From NCBI RefSeq assembly GCF_007570825.1, contig NZ_SUNB01000001.1, forward strand, positions 1,426,001 through 1,490,000: a stretch of 64,000 bases of DNA. The letters are read 5' to 3'. Below, piece by piece: positions 62,847 to 64,000 of this stretch. Positions within the stretch are counted from its first letter, which is position 1. Each line of letters begins with the position of its first letter. The notes below the pieces were generated by a model. It had not been told where the DNA came from and did no database searches. It saw nothing but the letters and a program-made list of their open reading frames with translations. A program made the translations under genes and the position numbers. The stretch comes from Pleionea sediminis (GTDB taxonomy: Bacteria; Pseudomonadota; Gammaproteobacteria; Enterobacterales; Kangiellaceae).

Positions 62847-64000
62847 CTACTCACCAAGAAATCCACCCGTTTGATGACTCCATAATTGCGAATAAAGTCC
62901 TCCATTATCAACGAGTTCTCTATGAGTTCCTTGTTCAACTATTTTTCCATCATCCAGGACAATCAGCCGATCCATTGCTGCAATCGTTGACAGTCTATGT
63001 GCAATGGCAATCACCGTTTTACCTTCCATAAGATTGTAAAGACTCTCCTGAATCGCAGCTTCTACTTCTGAGTCAAGGGCAGACGTTGCCTCGTCTAAAA
63101 TAAGGATTGGGGCGTCTTTTAATAAAACTCGGGCAATAGCGATTCTTTGACGTTGACCTCCCGATAATTTGACACCACGTTCACCAACATGAGCATCTAA
63201 TCCCTCACGTCCATTCATATCAACCAGGTCTTCTATAAAAAGATTGGCTTCAGCTTTATCAATCGCGGCTAGTAAATCTTCTTCACTGGATTGTGGACTT
63301 CCATACAAAACATTTTCTCTAACCGATCGGTGAAGCAATGCGGTATCTTGAGTCACCATACCAATTTGTGATCGCAATGATTCTTGAGTGACATCTTTGA
63401 TATCTGAACCATCAATAAGAACCTTGCCTTCTTCGACATCATAAAAGCGAAGCAATAAGTTCACTAGCGTCGATTTTCCAGCTCCGCTTCTCCCTACAAG
63501 ACCGATCTTTTCGCCAGGTTGTATCGATAAGTTTAGGTTTTCAATGACACCACCACCTTTTCCATAATGAAAAGTGACATTTTCAAAATCTATTTTTCCC
63601 TCAATCACTTTAAGCTGTTTTGCACCCGTTTTATCAACTATCGATTGCGGCCGAGATAAGGTTGAAACACCATCACTAACCGTTCCTAGATGTTCGAATA
63701 ATCCACTTATTTCCCACATGACCCATTGAGACATACCATTTAAACGAAGAGCTATACTGACTGCAATCGCGATCGCGCCCACGGTTACCGCACTTAACGA
63801 CCACAGATATATAGATACCGCTCCAATCGCAAACACCAACAAATAATTTAGAATTTGAACGCTGACGATTAAGCCTGTTACTTTTCTCATCTGTCGATAC
63901 ACAGTTCTCAGAAACTCTTCCATGCTATCTTTCGCATAATTAGCCTCTTGTTGACTGTGTGCAAAGAGCTTGACTGTTGATATATTGCTATAGCTATCTA
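62847..64000 (-). CDS. ABC exporter (fused membrane and ATPase domains), 3' part
   Basis: The gene continues past the right edge: the frame is open to 63998 (383 residues visible, beginning DSYSNISTVKLFAHSQQEAN). The visible part holds the last membrane helices, then the ATPase with Walker A VGRSGAGKST, Q-loop MVTQDTALLHRSVRENVLYG, signature LSGGQRQRIAIARVLL, Walker B ILILDEATSALD and the switch His in AIAHRLSTIAAMDRL. This is a homodimer-type ABC exporter of the MsbA/YwjA style; the substrate is unknown. Confidence 0.92.
   Translation of the reverse strand, partial: DSYSNISTVKLFAHSQQEANYAKDSMEEFLRTVYRQMRKVTGLIVSVQILNYLLVFAIGAVSIYLWSLSAVTVGAIAIAVSIALRLNGMSQWVMWEISGLFEHLGTVSDGVSTLSRPQSIVDKTGAKQLKVIEGKIDFENVTFHYGKGGGVIENLNLSIQPGEKIGLVGRSGAGKSTLVNLLLRFYDVEEGKVLIDGSDIKDVTQESLRSQIGMVTQDTALLHRSVRENVLYGSPQSSEEDLLAAIDKAEANLFIEDLVDMNGREGLDAHVGERGVKLSGGQRQRIAIARVLLKDAPILILDEATSALDSEVEAAIQESLYNLMEGKTVIAIAHRLSTIAAMDRLIVLDDGKIVEQGTHRELVDNGGLYSQLWSHQTGGFLGE

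Overview
The window is an AT-rich stretch (roughly 40% GC by eye) of a gammaproteobacterial chromosome. The gene set points to a marine, surface-attaching heterotroph: an MSHA type IV pilus locus, two secreted M4 metalloproteases with PPC domains, RsmJ, TruC, ComM/YifB, Rep, PrlC, an alpha-2-macroglobulin/PBP1C pair, and several c-di-GMP proteins. Kangiella/Aliikangiella-type or related marine lineages would fit, but that placement is inference. No tRNA, rRNA, CRISPR array, prophage or insertion sequence was recognised.

Layout. 1-590: the start of rarD and a PaaI-like thioesterase (minus strand). 849-4274: a large unrecognised, highly acidic, repeat-rich protein. 4275-9792: two tandem paralogous secreted M4 proteases, each with its own copy of a promoter plus about 200-nt leader, and each ended by a hairpin terminator. 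9818-22433: a complete-looking MSHA pilus operon on the minus strand (PilM-, PilN-, PilO- and PilP-like proteins, secretin, ATPases, platform protein, major pilin mshA, minor pilins mshC, D, O, P). A strong terminator hairpin sits inside the first codons of mshC. 22646-27843 (plus): a TolB-propeller/amidohydrolase fusion and a chemoreceptor. 27852-33477 (minus): a diguanylate cyclase, rep, a small orphan gene, comM/yifB and a DUF3192 lipoprotein.

33650-46906 is mostly housekeeping: aroE, osmC-like, gamma carbonic anhydrase, glutathione reductase, prlC, an FGGY sugar kinase, yaiI, DUF3820, DUF1801 and DUF1287 proteins, and pbpC. It continues into the very large alpha-2-macroglobulin gene (yfhM-like) at 46918-51861. 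52132-52564 holds a short DUF6316-like gene and a structured, terminator-ended intergenic stretch. 52568-56333 is an RND/MMPL exporter, LolA-like protein and TetR operon, with a probable TetR operator inside its promoter. 56621-57734 carries a small lipoprotein and rsmJ.

57761-61930 (minus) is the most unusual region. It is a tightly coupled four-gene operon: a periplasmic cupredoxin-like protein, a cache-GGDEF-EAL membrane protein, a DUF3034 outer-membrane-like protein and a truncated-haemoglobin lipoprotein. Two of the four genes carry a single-base frameshift in a T-homopolymer. The window closes with truC and the 3' part of an ABC exporter.

How the parts fit together. Surface attachment and c-di-GMP recur: MshE carries the N-terminal c-di-GMP-binding repeat pair, a GGEEF cyclase lies about 5 kb from the start of the msh operon, and the copper/haem/DUF3034 operon encodes a membrane GGDEF-EAL protein. 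The paired proteases and their shared leader suggest joint control of secreted proteolysis.
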